Shown piece after piece: positions 17,227 through 26,328 of a stretch of DNA of 64,000 nt. The notes below the pieces were generated by a model, which was not told the DNA's origin, searched no databases, and saw only the letters and a program-made list of their open reading frames with translations. Both the position numbers and the translations under genes were made by a program. Numbering within the stretch: the first letter of the stretch is position 1; each line of letters opens with the position of its first letter. This stretch comes from Pelagimonas sp. (GTDB lineage: Bacteria; Pseudomonadota; Alphaproteobacteria; Rhodobacterales; Rhodobacteraceae): positions 1-64,000 of the forward strand of contig JAOARX010000034.1 in assembly GCA_025210345.1 (NCBI GenBank), in the 5' to 3' direction.

Positions 17227-18018
17227 TCAGGGTGTTTGTGTGGAAAGTTGGTATGAGAGGTGGGGCTTGCGGCTCAGGCTCAGCTCTTCGCGCTGGGCCC
17301 GCACCTGAAATGTCTCTGAGACCAGCTGGTCGTGCAGAACATCGGCGGGGGCGCCAAACCCCTGTGGTGTGCCATCTTTGAGAACCAGAACCCGGTCGCA
17401 AATATCCGTTGCGAGGTTCAGATCGTGCAAAGAGGTGACGATGGTCAGATCCAGCGATCGGATCAGCTCCAGAACCTCCAGTTGATGGCGGATATCCAGA
17501 TGGTTGGTGGGCTCGTCCAGCACCAGCACCTGGGGCTCTTGTGCCAGCGCGCGCGCGACCATGACCCTTTGGCGTTCACCGCCGGACAGGGTCGATAGGG
17601 TGCGGCCCGCAAACCCATGCAGATCCAACCGATCAAGCGCCGCCTCGATGATCTCTGTTTCCCGGTGGCCGGGGGTCGACAGGCCGCGCCGGTGGGGGAC
17701 CCGACCCAATGAGACAATCTCGCGCACGGTCAGGGCAAAGTCCGTGGGCTGTTCTTGCAGCACCGCAGCGACCTTGCGGGCGATGGCCCGTGGTGGCAGG
17801 GTTCGCAGACAGGTGTCGCCAATGCGTATGCTGCCCGTCAGCGGATGATTGAACCCATAAATCAGGCGCAACAGCGTGGTCTTACCCGCGCCATTCGGCC
17901 CGACAACCCCCATGACCTGTCCGGCCCCAAGCGCGAAACTCGTGGCCTGCAACAGCAGCGGATCGCGCCGCCGCGGCGCCCAGGTAACGTTTTCAACGCT
18001 TAAGGCTGCGGCGGTCAT
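17227..18018 (-). CDS. BtuD-type ABC transporter ATPase
   Basis: A 263-residue ATP-binding protein with Walker A GPNGAGKTTLL, signature LSGGERQRVMVARALAQEPQ, Walker B VLVLDEPTNHLD and the H-loop Thr-Ser-Leu-His (VTSLHDLNLA). It belongs to the FepC/BtuD group that pairs with FecCD permeases. It starts inside the end of the upstream DUF1636 gene (4-base overlap) and lies ahead of the binding protein and permease genes, so all four are probably one cobalamin-controlled operon. Confidence 0.92.
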   Translation of the reverse strand: MTAAALSVENVTWAPRRRDPLLLQATSFALGAGQVMGVVGPNGAGKTTLLRLIYGFNHPLTGSIRIGDTCLRTLPPRAIARKVAAVLQEQPTDFALTVREIVSLGRVPHRRGLSTPGHRETEIIEAALDRLDLHGFAGRTLSTLSGGERQRVMVARALAQEPQVLVLDEPTNHLDIRHQLEVLELIRSLDLTIVTSLHDLNLATDICDRVLVLKDGTPQGFGAPADVLHDQLVSETFQVRAQREELSLSRKPHLSYQLSTQTP

Positions 18019-18422
18019 GATACCCGCTCCGCGGTTTCTTCGAGGGCCATGATCGTGGCGGGAATGCGCGCCAGTGTTGATGTCCGCAGCTTGCCGGGCC
18101 GATCAACCGATGAACACCAGCCGTCATGCAGCACGGCGTATTGGCGGGCGAAATCAACCAGCGCCTCGATGTCGTCGTCCGGGTCGATGTCGCCGAACAG
18201 GTACGACGCCTTGCGCGTGGCATGATAGGCGACCGTGCAGGGATGATCGCAGCCCGCCATACAGGCTGTGCCCGAGATCTCGAAATCGCCGCTGATCGTG
18301 TCGCCCGCAGCTTCCATAGCCTTGCGCAGATGATCGATCAGCTCATAGCCGGGCTGACAGGTTGTTCCCTTGTTTCGGCATGACGTGCAAATGGTGATGC
18401 GATGTGAAGTGTTCCGGTTCAT
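18015..18422 (-). CDS. DUF1636 predicted metal-binding, thioredoxin-like ferredoxin protein
   Basis: A 135-residue soluble protein. Cysteines are arranged ITICTSCRNKGTTCQPGYEL near the N-terminus and GTACMAGCDHPCTVAYH in the middle, the pattern of DUF1636/thioredoxin-like [2Fe-2S] proteins. Function is not established. It recurs beside cobalamin and cobalt genes. Here it is the first gene after a cobalamin riboswitch and overlaps the ATPase gene by 4 bases, so it is likely to work in corrinoid uptake or use. The ribosome site GGAGGGCG lies in a hairpin (18425-18448). Confidence 0.88.
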   Translation of the reverse strand: MNRNTSHRITICTSCRNKGTTCQPGYELIDHLRKAMEAAGDTISGDFEISGTACMAGCDHPCTVAYHATRKASYLFGDIDPDDDIEALVDFARQYAVLHDGWCSSVDRPGKLRTSTLARIPATIMALEETAERVS

Positions 18423-18424
18423 CT

Positions 18425-18448
18425 CGCCCTCCGCGATAGCGCGGGGCG
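18425..18448 (-). promoter_or_regulatory. Hairpin sequestering the DUF1636 ribosome binding site
   Basis: Read on the minus strand, CGCCC and CCGCG pair with CGCGG and GGGCG around the loop CTAT, with the GGAGGG Shine-Dalgarno run lying in the 3' arm. The start codon follows two bases later. It has the layout of a translational expression platform for the cobalamin riboswitch upstream. Competition with the aptamer is inferred. Confidence 0.6.
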
Positions 18449-18540
18449 TAGAAATGGGAACCAGTCATGTCTGCGGCAAATGCCGAATAAGCCATCTTGG
18501 CCTCCTTCCGGGGCACCCCGCCCGGGTTGAGTTTACGTTG

Positions 18541-18720
18541 ATGATGGCAGGTCTCCTGACTCGCGGCTCAACGCGTTCCCCACCTTCCCGGACCGGTATG
18601 GCCCAGTGGTTATTGGGGGTCGCTCGCCACCTACAGTTGCGGGGGCAGTCACGGAATTGGCACCAAGGCACCGCACCGTATTCCCTATTCCCGAACGCAT
18701 CCGCGCCCGAGAACCATCAG
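18541..18720 (-). ncRNA. Cobalamin (adenosylcobalamin-type) riboswitch
   Basis: On the minus strand the leader contains GGAATACGGTGC, then AATTCCGTGACTGCCCCCGC with CAACTGTAGGTGGCGAGCG, and 100 bases later GAGTCAGGAGACCTGCC. These are the conserved core and terminal B12 elements of the class, in order. Between them are paired arms (for example CCAATAACCACTGGGCC and a GC-rich P5-P6 region). It precedes DUF1636-btuDFC and is expected to lower their expression when cobalamin is bound. Outer boundaries are approximate. Confidence 0.95.
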
Positions 18721-18964
18721 CCAATTGCATGAAGAATTTTCGACGAACCGTCAATCCCCAAAAATCTCATGCTGAGGGGGGCAGGTCTAAACGTCACGCA
18801 ACATGTGCCAAGCAAATCCGCCCCCGGTTCCACGGCTGGGTCAGGCGGACAATTCAGGACATAGCTCGCCGGAGATGTTGCACCCACGCCGCGTGCATGT
18901 CAGAAATTCTCAACCGGTGGTTTCGCCGGTGGTTTCGACAGCTTTGATCAAAGACCTTGCCGCC
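18721..18964. other. Divergent spacer between the riboswitch operon and the three-gene export cluster
   Basis: This 240-base stretch must carry promoters for both directions. I could not pick out convincing -35/-10 boxes, an operator or an RNA. A frame that stays open from 18803 into the next gene is not used, as the signal peptide starts at 18965. Confidence 0.5.
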
Positions 18965-21900
18965 ATGCGTTTTCCCAACTTCCCAAAGCCTGTCTGGCTG
19001 ACCCTGACCGCTCTGGTTTTTGCCCAGATCCTCGCCGCACCCACCGCGCGGGCGCAGGGGCCAGATATTCATTATCCACTGTATACCGATGACAGTTTTC
19101 AAACCAAGTACACGCAGGGCACCGACAGCGCATCGGGGCTGTGGTTTCAAGTTGGCGATCTGACAGTTTTTGCCGAACTTCGCGATCTGTTTGATGGGGC
19201 GACCAAGCCGGTGCGGGGGGTGTCTTTGGTCGATACGACCGGGCGGCCCCTTGAGGTACGGGTCGATCACGATATCCGGTATATCGCCTGGCTGTTGCAT
19301 CTGCATGCGACCTTTTTGGTCAAAGGGCACGATCAACCTGAGCCTGACCACCTGCTGGTGCTGCAAAACCGCGCGCAAAAGGTCTTGGCCCCGCAAACGC
19401 CCTGGCCCGCCAGCTTTTCCATGGCAGACCTTATGGCTGCATTTGCCCTTGCCCGGCCCAGCGATGCCCCCGAACCGATCACAAAAGATCAGATCGCGAC
19501 GCAAAGCGCGCCGGGCAGTTCCAGCGATGTCGCGCGATATCTCGTGCAGGCCCTGATCCCGGTGCTCGCGCAGCACCGCGAAGAGCTTGTGCAGCGCAGT
19601 GCAAAAATCGGCGGAGACAGCAAAGAAACCCCTGTTTCCCTGCGTGATCAGACCGTTCGGCTGCAACGCGCGGTGTTGATCAACCAACTCATGCTGCCCG
19701 CGCTGGAGCATCTTGAAGGACATGCGACCTCAGAGGCCTTTTGGGCAGGGCTGACCGCCAGTTTGGCGCAGCACCGGGCGCAGGTCCGCCTTGGCATCAC
19801 CGATCAAGGACCAGAATTTCCTGCCTTTTTCGATGAAATCTTTGTCATCCGGCCCTATAAGCTTGGTGAAATTCGCAATGCTGTGGCCAACAAACGTGCG
19901 CAGGCTTATCGCGATGCGCAATCCGCCGAAAAGCCGCCCGCCGATCAGCCGGCCACGCCGCCGCAGGCCGATGAGGGGGATTGGTGGGAGGCGACCTTTA
20001 CCCTGGATCGGCCCGGCGCGCGCCGTGTGCCCAAGGTGCAACCAGATCAGGCCTTTGGTCGCGTGATGCCCGCGCAGATCCCCCTTGAAGGCGGGCGCTA
20101 TCGCTCTGTTGTCTGGTCCCCTGACGGGCAAAGCCTGTTCCTGACCCGAGACGATGGGATGCTTGTTGAACGGCGCTTGGACAGCCAGAAGACCACCGTG
20201 CATGGGGCATTGCTTGTGCCGGAAAGCGACATTCCCTTTGTCTTGCCAAAAACAACGACAGTGGATTTCCTGGGCAATCCTTTGCCCGATCAGGGACCAA
20301 AAGGGACATCGGGTGCGATACAGCATCATGCCAGCCATCTGACGGAAATCTCACCGGTCGGAGGGGTCTTTCTTGCCCGCGGGAAGGGGTTCGTTTCGGC
20401 ATGGCGTCCGGCGGCGCGTGGGCCAAAACTGATGGCGGTTCTGACCAAGGCCAAGATGTCGCGCGGTGGGGCGGCTTTGTTGGGGTATGGCGCGGGTCAG
20501 CCGACCCGCATTTTGGAACTTGAGAGTGGACAGACGCGGCGGGACGATCTGCCCGCAGCTGAGTTTGCCGATTGGTCCCCTGATGATCAGGTGATCATGT
20601 TGCAGACCCCCGCTGGGGCTTTGCTGCGCATCAATGCCGCAACGGGTGAACAGCACGAACTGATGGGTAATGCACCGCCGATCCAAAGCGCCGTCTGGTC
20701 CCCCGACGGCCACCGCCTTCTGGCCATTCCCAAAGACGCACCGCCGGTGCTGGTTGACCTGCGCGCAGGGATCGTGCGCCCCAGCCCGGCGTTGGACATG
20801 GCGGGAAAGCGGGTCATCGGCGTGGGGTGGAGCCATAAAGGCGGCTATCTCAAGGTGATCAAGCGCGGGGGCGAGACGACCGTTCTGCGCAGCGACGGTG
20901 GCGCGGCGATTGACACGTTCCGGGAACAAGAGCGCAAGACAGGGATATGGCGTGATCCACGCGGGCTGATGCAGCTGACTACAGATGATTTCCAAAGCGC
21001 TTTTGACCGGGACAAGGGCTATCTTGTCTTTCGACCGAACATGATGCCCGAGCCCTTCCGGGACTATTGGTTTGCCAAACGGATCAGCACCAGCCACCTG
21101 CATCAATTGGCCTGGCACCCAGGCGGAGACGCCGTGGCAGCGTTGGATCGTGACCAGAGTTTGCATATTGTGCCCCGGCCTCGTGTGACCTGTGACACCG
21201 CCAAACCCGACCCCCGCAGACATTGCAATCCCCTGCGCGCTGTTTCCTTTGGCACCGTGGATTTCAATGCGAAAAGCATCACCAACGCCCGCCTGTCCAA
21301 AGATGGTCAATCCCTTGCGGCTTTGACCGGGCGTCCGGCGGCAATTCGCACCAAATCTCTTGCCATGCCGAACGATCCGGTCCGCGATGTTGGGCCGGCA
21401 AACCACAAGGGCGCGTCGTTCCTAAGCGATCTGCTGCTGTCCGAGGGTGATCCAACCACCGGGGGCGGGCGGCTGATCGCCGTGATCGAAACCGCCAAGG
21501 GCAGCGCGGTTGTGAACTGGACCCGTGATGGCACGCCCAAGACGGCGCAGCTCTTTACCGGCAGGGCCAAGCGGGGGCTGCATCTGCACCCGGATGGTCA
21601 GACGCTTGTTGTGGTTGGCGCGGAAGAAACCCGGCAAGGGATCAGAATTCGCATCGAAAAGCTTGACCTAACGACCGGTCAAGTCAATCGGCTGGATCCC
21701 ATTAAGGTGCGCGACCGGGCCGAGCTGAAAAGCACGCTCTCCGCTGATGGTCAAAGGCTGCTTGTCACCCGCGCCGGAAAGACCAGCTTTCTGGTCGATC
21801 TAGCCAGTGGTCAGCACCGGACTTTGCCCCTTTCGCGCGTTCATGGTTTCGGCTTTGGCGCAGCAAGCGACAAGATCCTCTACCTGGGTGAAAACCGGCT

Positions 21901-22210
21901 TAGCGCCATTGCAGGGATTGATCCCCGTGGCGGGCGTGGCGGGGAACAGGGGCATGTCGATTTTATCCTGCAAGGGATTGGCACTTTTGAGCAGGTCTTT
22001 CGGGATCCGGTCACCGGCAATGTCTTTTTGGCGGATCGCGGTGGCGGGGTCCTTGTGTTGGAACCCGGTGCCGCGCGGCCAAGACCACTTGAGCGGTGCG
22101 AGTCCTGCCGGGGTCAACGGCTGGTGGCCCATGGCCGAAGCCGATCCGGCATGCGACTGGTCTTTGACGCTGGCAAAGGCCGCCTGAGTATCGAGGAGCT
22201 GCGCGAATGA
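18965..22210 (+). CDS. Large exported beta-propeller-like protein, function unknown
   Basis: A 1081-residue protein with a signal peptide (residues 1-30, cleavage near TARA-Q). Residues 31-340 are unlike anything I recognise (start IHYPLYTDDSFQTKYTQGTD). From about 380 to 1060 it has repeated blade motifs of the TolB/WD40 kind: VVWSPDGQSLFLT (381), ADWSPDDQ (535), AVWSPDGHRLL (576), VGWSHKGGYL (619), LAWHPGGDAVAAL (715), LSKDGQSLAAL (775), LHPDGQTLVVVG (872) and LSADGQRLLV (925). The C-terminus has CESC. It is probably periplasmic and protein-binding. It heads a three-gene coupled operon. Confidence 0.8.
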   Translation: MRFPNFPKPVWLTLTALVFAQILAAPTARAQGPDIHYPLYTDDSFQTKYTQGTDSASGLWFQVGDLTVFAELRDLFDGATKPVRGVSLVDTTGRPLEVRVDHDIRYIAWLLHLHATFLVKGHDQPEPDHLLVLQNRAQKVLAPQTPWPASFSMADLMAAFALARPSDAPEPITKDQIATQSAPGSSSDVARYLVQALIPVLAQHREELVQRSAKIGGDSKETPVSLRDQTVRLQRAVLINQLMLPALEHLEGHATSEAFWAGLTASLAQHRAQVRLGITDQGPEFPAFFDEIFVIRPYKLGEIRNAVANKRAQAYRDAQSAEKPPADQPATPPQADEGDWWEATFTLDRPGARRVPKVQPDQAFGRVMPAQIPLEGGRYRSVVWSPDGQSLFLTRDDGMLVERRLDSQKTTVHGALLVPESDIPFVLPKTTTVDFLGNPLPDQGPKGTSGAIQHHASHLTEISPVGGVFLARGKGFVSAWRPAARGPKLMAVLTKAKMSRGGAALLGYGAGQPTRILELESGQTRRDDLPAAEFADWSPDDQVIMLQTPAGALLRINAATGEQHELMGNAPPIQSAVWSPDGHRLLAIPKDAPPVLVDLRAGIVRPSPALDMAGKRVIGVGWSHKGGYLKVIKRGGETTVLRSDGGAAIDTFREQERKTGIWRDPRGLMQLTTDDFQSAFDRDKGYLVFRPNMMPEPFRDYWFAKRISTSHLHQLAWHPGGDAVAALDRDQSLHIVPRPRVTCDTAKPDPRRHCNPLRAVSFGTVDFNAKSITNARLSKDGQSLAALTGRPAAIRTKSLAMPNDPVRDVGPANHKGASFLSDLLLSEGDPTTGGGRLIAVIETAKGSAVVNWTRDGTPKTAQLFTGRAKRGLHLHPDGQTLVVVGAEETRQGIRIRIEKLDLTTGQVNRLDPIKVRDRAELKSTLSADGQRLLVTRAGKTSFLVDLASGQHRTLPLSRVHGFGFGAASDKILYLGENRLSAIAGIDPRGGRGGEQGHVDFILQGIGTFEQVFRDPVTGNVFLADRGGGVLVLEPGAARPRPLERCESCRGQRLVAHGRSRSGMRLVFDAGKGRLSIEELRE

Positions 22211-23913
22211 TCCTGTTGCAAAATCGTCCCAACATGCGGATCCTGGCGGCCCTGCTGGGTCTTGTCGCCGCCACCCCAGCCAATGCGCAAAGCCATTGGC
22301 AAGAGGCGCTGGACTGGTCCGAGGGCAGGGCGCAGGCCCTTGAAAAGGTCTTTGAGATAGTTCCTGATCCCAAGGAAGTGCGCGCAGATCCGACGACACC
22401 GGACGCATTGCCAAGCCTCGAAAGCCTGAGCCGTCAGGCCAATCCTGTATCTGTACCTGATGTTGCGACATCGGCCCCGGTGCCAGATGCCCCTATATCG
22501 GATGCCCGCGCGACCCCAGCCGACCATGCGGCGCGTATTTCCGCGCATCTTGGACCGTGGCATGTGGTTGATGCTGCCGATCAACCCAGCGGTGCGGCGC
22601 AGGACATGGGGTTTGTATTTACCAGGGATCAGTATCAGCGGGTGTTCGGCGGGCACCCCGGCCCTGCGCGCCCGCTTCGCTATACCGAAACCGGCTTTGA
22701 AGACCTGCTGCGCGGCACGCGTTTTGTCACGCAGATCGACGGCGACAGCATGACCCTGTTTCTTGAAGATGACCCGAAAAACCGGTTTGTGCTGCAGCCC
22801 GGCGCCCCGCAGCTGGCCGAGCCGCAAAGTGCGATCTCTGACACCAACCAGATCCCAACCACGCCGATGGCGGGCATCGACCCTGTGCCGCGCAGCCACA
22901 AGCCTGAGAATGCTGCAACTACGCCAGTGGTAGCTGCCCGCCCGACCCCCAAAACGTCCCCCGAAACGACGCCGGAGTTTCAAACCGGGTTTTTGCAGCG
23001 CAACTCCAATCTACGTGCGGCACCGGGGTCGGTATCTGCCAAGATCGGGACGGCCGATCTGGGCAGTGCAGTGACGTTGTTGGCCCGTGCCGCTGATGCG
23101 GATGGGGACATTTGGTACAGGGTGCGGATCGACGCGACGGGGCAGACAGGATTTGTTTATTCCGCGCTGGTCGGCAAAACTGCCCCGCCGCCGCCCGCAC
23201 CCGCAGCAACCGAAGACACAACGCGGTATCTACTGAAAAACTCCAATCTGCGCGCGGGGCCGGGCACGGGGTTCCAGATTCTGGCCAAGGGCAAGGTTGG
23301 GCAAAAGGCGGTCATCCTGTCCGAGACCCGCGATGCTAAGGGCGATCCGTGGTTTCGGGTGACACTGCCCGGCCTTATCAACGAAGCCTATGTCTTTGGT
23401 GCCCTCTTGGGCCGATCCCCCCCAGATGCAGCTTCCCAACCGACTGAGACCACAGGCGCGCAAGCCGACAGCCCCGAAAGCTACCTGCAGAATCTAGAAG
23501 CCCGCCTTGCCGCACAGCGCAAAAAGCAGGCCGAACAGCGCGCCCGCGCTGCACAGTCCACCGACATCAGTGGTGCAACGCTATTGCCCGGTCTGCATAA
23601 AAGACCGACCAACTGGGCCGGCGGGCATATTGCGTTTTGCTATTTCAAGCACAATGGGGGCGGGCATCAGCTGGTGTATGCGCAGCACAAGGGGCGGCTC
23701 AGAACGACCCGTGATAAGGCGCGTGCCCGCGTGCCTGCGGCCCATCAATCTTCTGCCAAATGCAAGCTGATTGCTGATTTCCCCTGCATGGCGATCACCT
23801 TTCGAGGGGATCGGATGCAGTATTTCGGCGGGCGCCGTTTGGCGGATCTTATGCCGCTGCTACGCGGTTCACGGATGTATTCCCCAATATCTGCGAGGGT
23901 TGGATGTTTCTAA
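22207..23913 (+). CDS. Exported protein with two SH3b domains and a novel C-terminal domain
   Basis: A 568-residue protein whose ATG overlaps the previous stop (ATGA). A signal peptide ends near residue 27 (ATPANA-Q). After a Pro-rich linker, SH3b domain one (about 260-322) has LQRNSNLRAAPGSVSAKIG and domain two (about 340-402) has LKNSNLRAGPGTGFQILAKG. A short coiled coil follows (LEARLAAQRKKQAEQRARAA, about 430-455), then a C-terminal domain I do not recognise (GGHIAFCYFKHNGGGHQLVY and CKLIADFPCMAITFRGDRMQ). SH3b domains commonly bind peptidoglycan or peptides. Function unknown. Confidence 0.78.
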   Translation: MILLQNRPNMRILAALLGLVAATPANAQSHWQEALDWSEGRAQALEKVFEIVPDPKEVRADPTTPDALPSLESLSRQANPVSVPDVATSAPVPDAPISDARATPADHAARISAHLGPWHVVDAADQPSGAAQDMGFVFTRDQYQRVFGGHPGPARPLRYTETGFEDLLRGTRFVTQIDGDSMTLFLEDDPKNRFVLQPGAPQLAEPQSAISDTNQIPTTPMAGIDPVPRSHKPENAATTPVVAARPTPKTSPETTPEFQTGFLQRNSNLRAAPGSVSAKIGTADLGSAVTLLARAADADGDIWYRVRIDATGQTGFVYSALVGKTAPPPPAPAATEDTTRYLLKNSNLRAGPGTGFQILAKGKVGQKAVILSETRDAKGDPWFRVTLPGLINEAYVFGALLGRSPPDAASQPTETTGAQADSPESYLQNLEARLAAQRKKQAEQRARAAQSTDISGATLLPGLHKRPTNWAGGHIAFCYFKHNGGGHQLVYAQHKGRLRTTRDKARARVPAAHQSSAKCKLIADFPCMAITFRGDRMQYFGGRRLADLMPLLRGSRMYSPISARVGCF

Positions 23914-26159
23914 GAAGCCTGATTGCCTGCCTGCTGCTGTTGCCGTTTACATGGCCCGATACCGTGCAGGCCGAACCGGTTCCCGTTGACCAACTTGAAA
24001 TCATCGGCTCCCCCAGTCTTTCCGTGGGTGAAAGCCTGCGCGGAGGCATCTGGCTGCGGATGGCCAACGGCGATGTGGTTCAGGTCGGGCAACGTTTCAT
24101 GACCGATCTGCGGTCGGGGCGGAACCGCGATTTTTACTTCTTTCGCGATGGCAAGGGCGCCCTGATCGCGCCCGACCGGGCCAAGGCCCATGCGCTGATC
24201 ACCGGCTTTGAACGCGCGGACAGCAGCGGTTACATGGGGATAGAACCGGTCTTTGTCGACCAGATGCTGGCCTATCGGGCGCAGATGGCCGACATGGCTG
24301 ACGGCACCAAACGTGTCGCCTTCTGGAGCACCTTTCAATCTTATTGCTTCAAGATTGAGGGCATATTGCTTGGCGCGCTGACGACCTCTTGGGTCACGGT
24401 GGGCAAGAATTTTCCTGCGCTCATCCGGATGGAAATCGAAGACCAATACGCGCAGGCCCCCGAACGGGTTTTGCGCCGTTTTGCGCTGAGCGTGCTGCAA
24501 GACGGGATTGCCCTTATGGATCAACAGATCGACTGGGCCGGCAAGAGGATGGTGCATGAGCTGGGACAAAGCGCACAAAAGCCGCTTGATCTTGCCGAGA
24601 TTGACGCTGCCTATCGTCGCGCCATTTTGATTGATGCCTATCTGTTGTCAGCCGCAAATTACATCATCGAAACCCGCAAGGATCAGTCGGCAATGGCCCA
24701 GATCGGCCGTGGTCTGCTGATCACCGGGCAATCCACCGGCAACGCCACTGGGGTCAACGGCGCAGCCAGAGTGGCTGTGGGGGCGGTGTCGTACAACGAC
24801 ATCATATCCACCGCGATCAAGACCTATCCCGCCTTCAAACGCTTTGCCCAGCGGATCGACGCCCGCAAAGCGGTCTGGGCGCAAAGCCGTGCGGGTGATG
24901 GGCTGTCGGTTCTGAAGGGGCCCTTTGGTTGGGTTGTCCCCGCCGACACCCGGCCCGATGACACCTCCATGGCGGCGCTGAAGTCGCTGGTCGGCATTCT
25001 GGCCAACACCAACAGTGTGACTTGCAGCGGGCAGCAGGACGACCTGACCTATGGCCGTTGCGCGGATGGTCCGCAGGTTCACGGCGTCTATCTGTCGGTC
25101 AACGACAATATCTCAGAACATGTCATGACCTTTTCCACCGCCGATCGTCGGGTGCATGTCTTTCATGTGAGCCAAGAACAGGGCGCTTCGACGATAAGAC
25201 CGATGCTGGCATTCGTTGAAAAGCGCGGTGAGGGGTACAGGCTGTCAGGCTTGCATCCCGGTTTGGATATAAAATCCTTGGGAGATGGCCAAAGGGCGCT
25301 GTTGATTGCACAGACCGGCGCGGATTGGGATCCCAAGGAACCCCGCGCCGCAGGACCGGTTCGCATTCGCCTTACGGCCTCGGATGTGACCTTGTCGGGC
25401 GATCGCTTTGATGTGGTTCCCAATGTCTGGACCGCAGAGGTGGAACGCGGTGAGACCGGGTTCCCCACCCATGCGGTGATCGACGCCTATGTGCGCTGTC
25501 GCATGGCGGGCGGCGATTGCGCGGCCTCTGGCATGCCGTCCGACCAGCCCGCTGTTGCGCGCGTGGATCCAACACAAAACAGCGCGACCGCGTCCCCTTG
25601 GCAGGCGCACAGCCGGTTGCAGGATCTGATCGGAGATTACGCTGCGCAGGGCGATTGCAGCATCGACGGGCACTATATGGATACCCGCGTTTCGATTAGC
25701 AAAACCCATCTGCGGATGCACGAATCTTACTGTACGATCACCCGGTTCACCCCGGGGCGCGACGGCCCTGCCAGGTTTGATCTGAACTGCACAGTCGAGG
25801 GGGATGAAGGCCAAGGTGAAACCCGTTGGTTTGGGCTGACAAAGCAGGGGATCTTGCGGCAGGTCGATGGCCCCAGGGGGGCCGCGGCCGCTGGGCGTGA
25901 CATTGCACGTTGTAATGGCGCGTTCCCCCCCCCCAGCCAACCGCAGGGCGCGCTTGGGCCACATCTGTTGATGACTGGTGCGAATTTCAGAGCAGGCCCA
26001 TCAACCGAGTTTCCCAAACGCGATGTCGGAATCGCCGGTGAACGGGTCGATGTCTTGAAACGCGTGGTGAACGACAGTGGCACGGAATGGGCGCAGATCC
26101 GCTATCGCCAAGGCCGCAAAGCCTTTGTTTCGGCCCGACTGCTTGGCGCTGTGCCTTAG
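23904..26159 (+). CDS. Large exported protein with a C-terminal SH3b domain, function unknown
   Basis: A 751-residue protein starting inside the last codons of the previous gene. A signal peptide ends near residue 23 (TVQA-E). An N-terminal beta domain (LEIIGSPSLSVGESLRGGIW, VVQVGQRFMTDLRSGRN) is followed by a helical part, then a second beta region (FSTADRRVHVFHVSQEQG). Around 570-660 is a small domain with paired Cys (GDYAAQGDCSIDGHYMDTRV, YCTITRFTPGRDG). Residues about 687-748 form an SH3b domain (TGANFRAGPSTEFPKRDVG). Sharing the SH3b type with the preceding protein argues for a joint role. Confidence 0.75.
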   Translation: MFLRSLIACLLLLPFTWPDTVQAEPVPVDQLEIIGSPSLSVGESLRGGIWLRMANGDVVQVGQRFMTDLRSGRNRDFYFFRDGKGALIAPDRAKAHALITGFERADSSGYMGIEPVFVDQMLAYRAQMADMADGTKRVAFWSTFQSYCFKIEGILLGALTTSWVTVGKNFPALIRMEIEDQYAQAPERVLRRFALSVLQDGIALMDQQIDWAGKRMVHELGQSAQKPLDLAEIDAAYRRAILIDAYLLSAANYIIETRKDQSAMAQIGRGLLITGQSTGNATGVNGAARVAVGAVSYNDIISTAIKTYPAFKRFAQRIDARKAVWAQSRAGDGLSVLKGPFGWVVPADTRPDDTSMAALKSLVGILANTNSVTCSGQQDDLTYGRCADGPQVHGVYLSVNDNISEHVMTFSTADRRVHVFHVSQEQGASTIRPMLAFVEKRGEGYRLSGLHPGLDIKSLGDGQRALLIAQTGADWDPKEPRAAGPVRIRLTASDVTLSGDRFDVVPNVWTAEVERGETGFPTHAVIDAYVRCRMAGGDCAASGMPSDQPAVARVDPTQNSATASPWQAHSRLQDLIGDYAAQGDCSIDGHYMDTRVSISKTHLRMHESYCTITRFTPGRDGPARFDLNCTVEGDEGQGETRWFGLTKQGILRQVDGPRGAAAAGRDIARCNGAFPPPSQPQGALGPHLLMTGANFRAGPSTEFPKRDVGIAGERVDVLKRVVNDSGTEWAQIRYRQGRKAFVSARLLGAVP

Positions 26160-26328
26160 GGGCAGGAAAGAGAAGGCGGATCACCCCCCCCAAACCTGAA
26201 CCTTGGTTTTGGTCCCCGTTTTGCCATTCCGGGCGCCTAGAAATGGGCGGGCTGAACGACCTTGGCCAAGGTGCAAGATAGCGCGCATTCAGCGGTGACT
26301 TCGGGGGCAGGGCAGGCCCACGCGTGGA

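Noticed and set aside
18300-18475. A 47-codon minus-strand frame from ATG 18473 in the riboswitch leader
   Set aside because: It has a GGAGG upstream but overlaps the DUF1636 start in another frame and the hairpin that masks its ribosome site. It could be a leader peptide, but I see no conservation signal.
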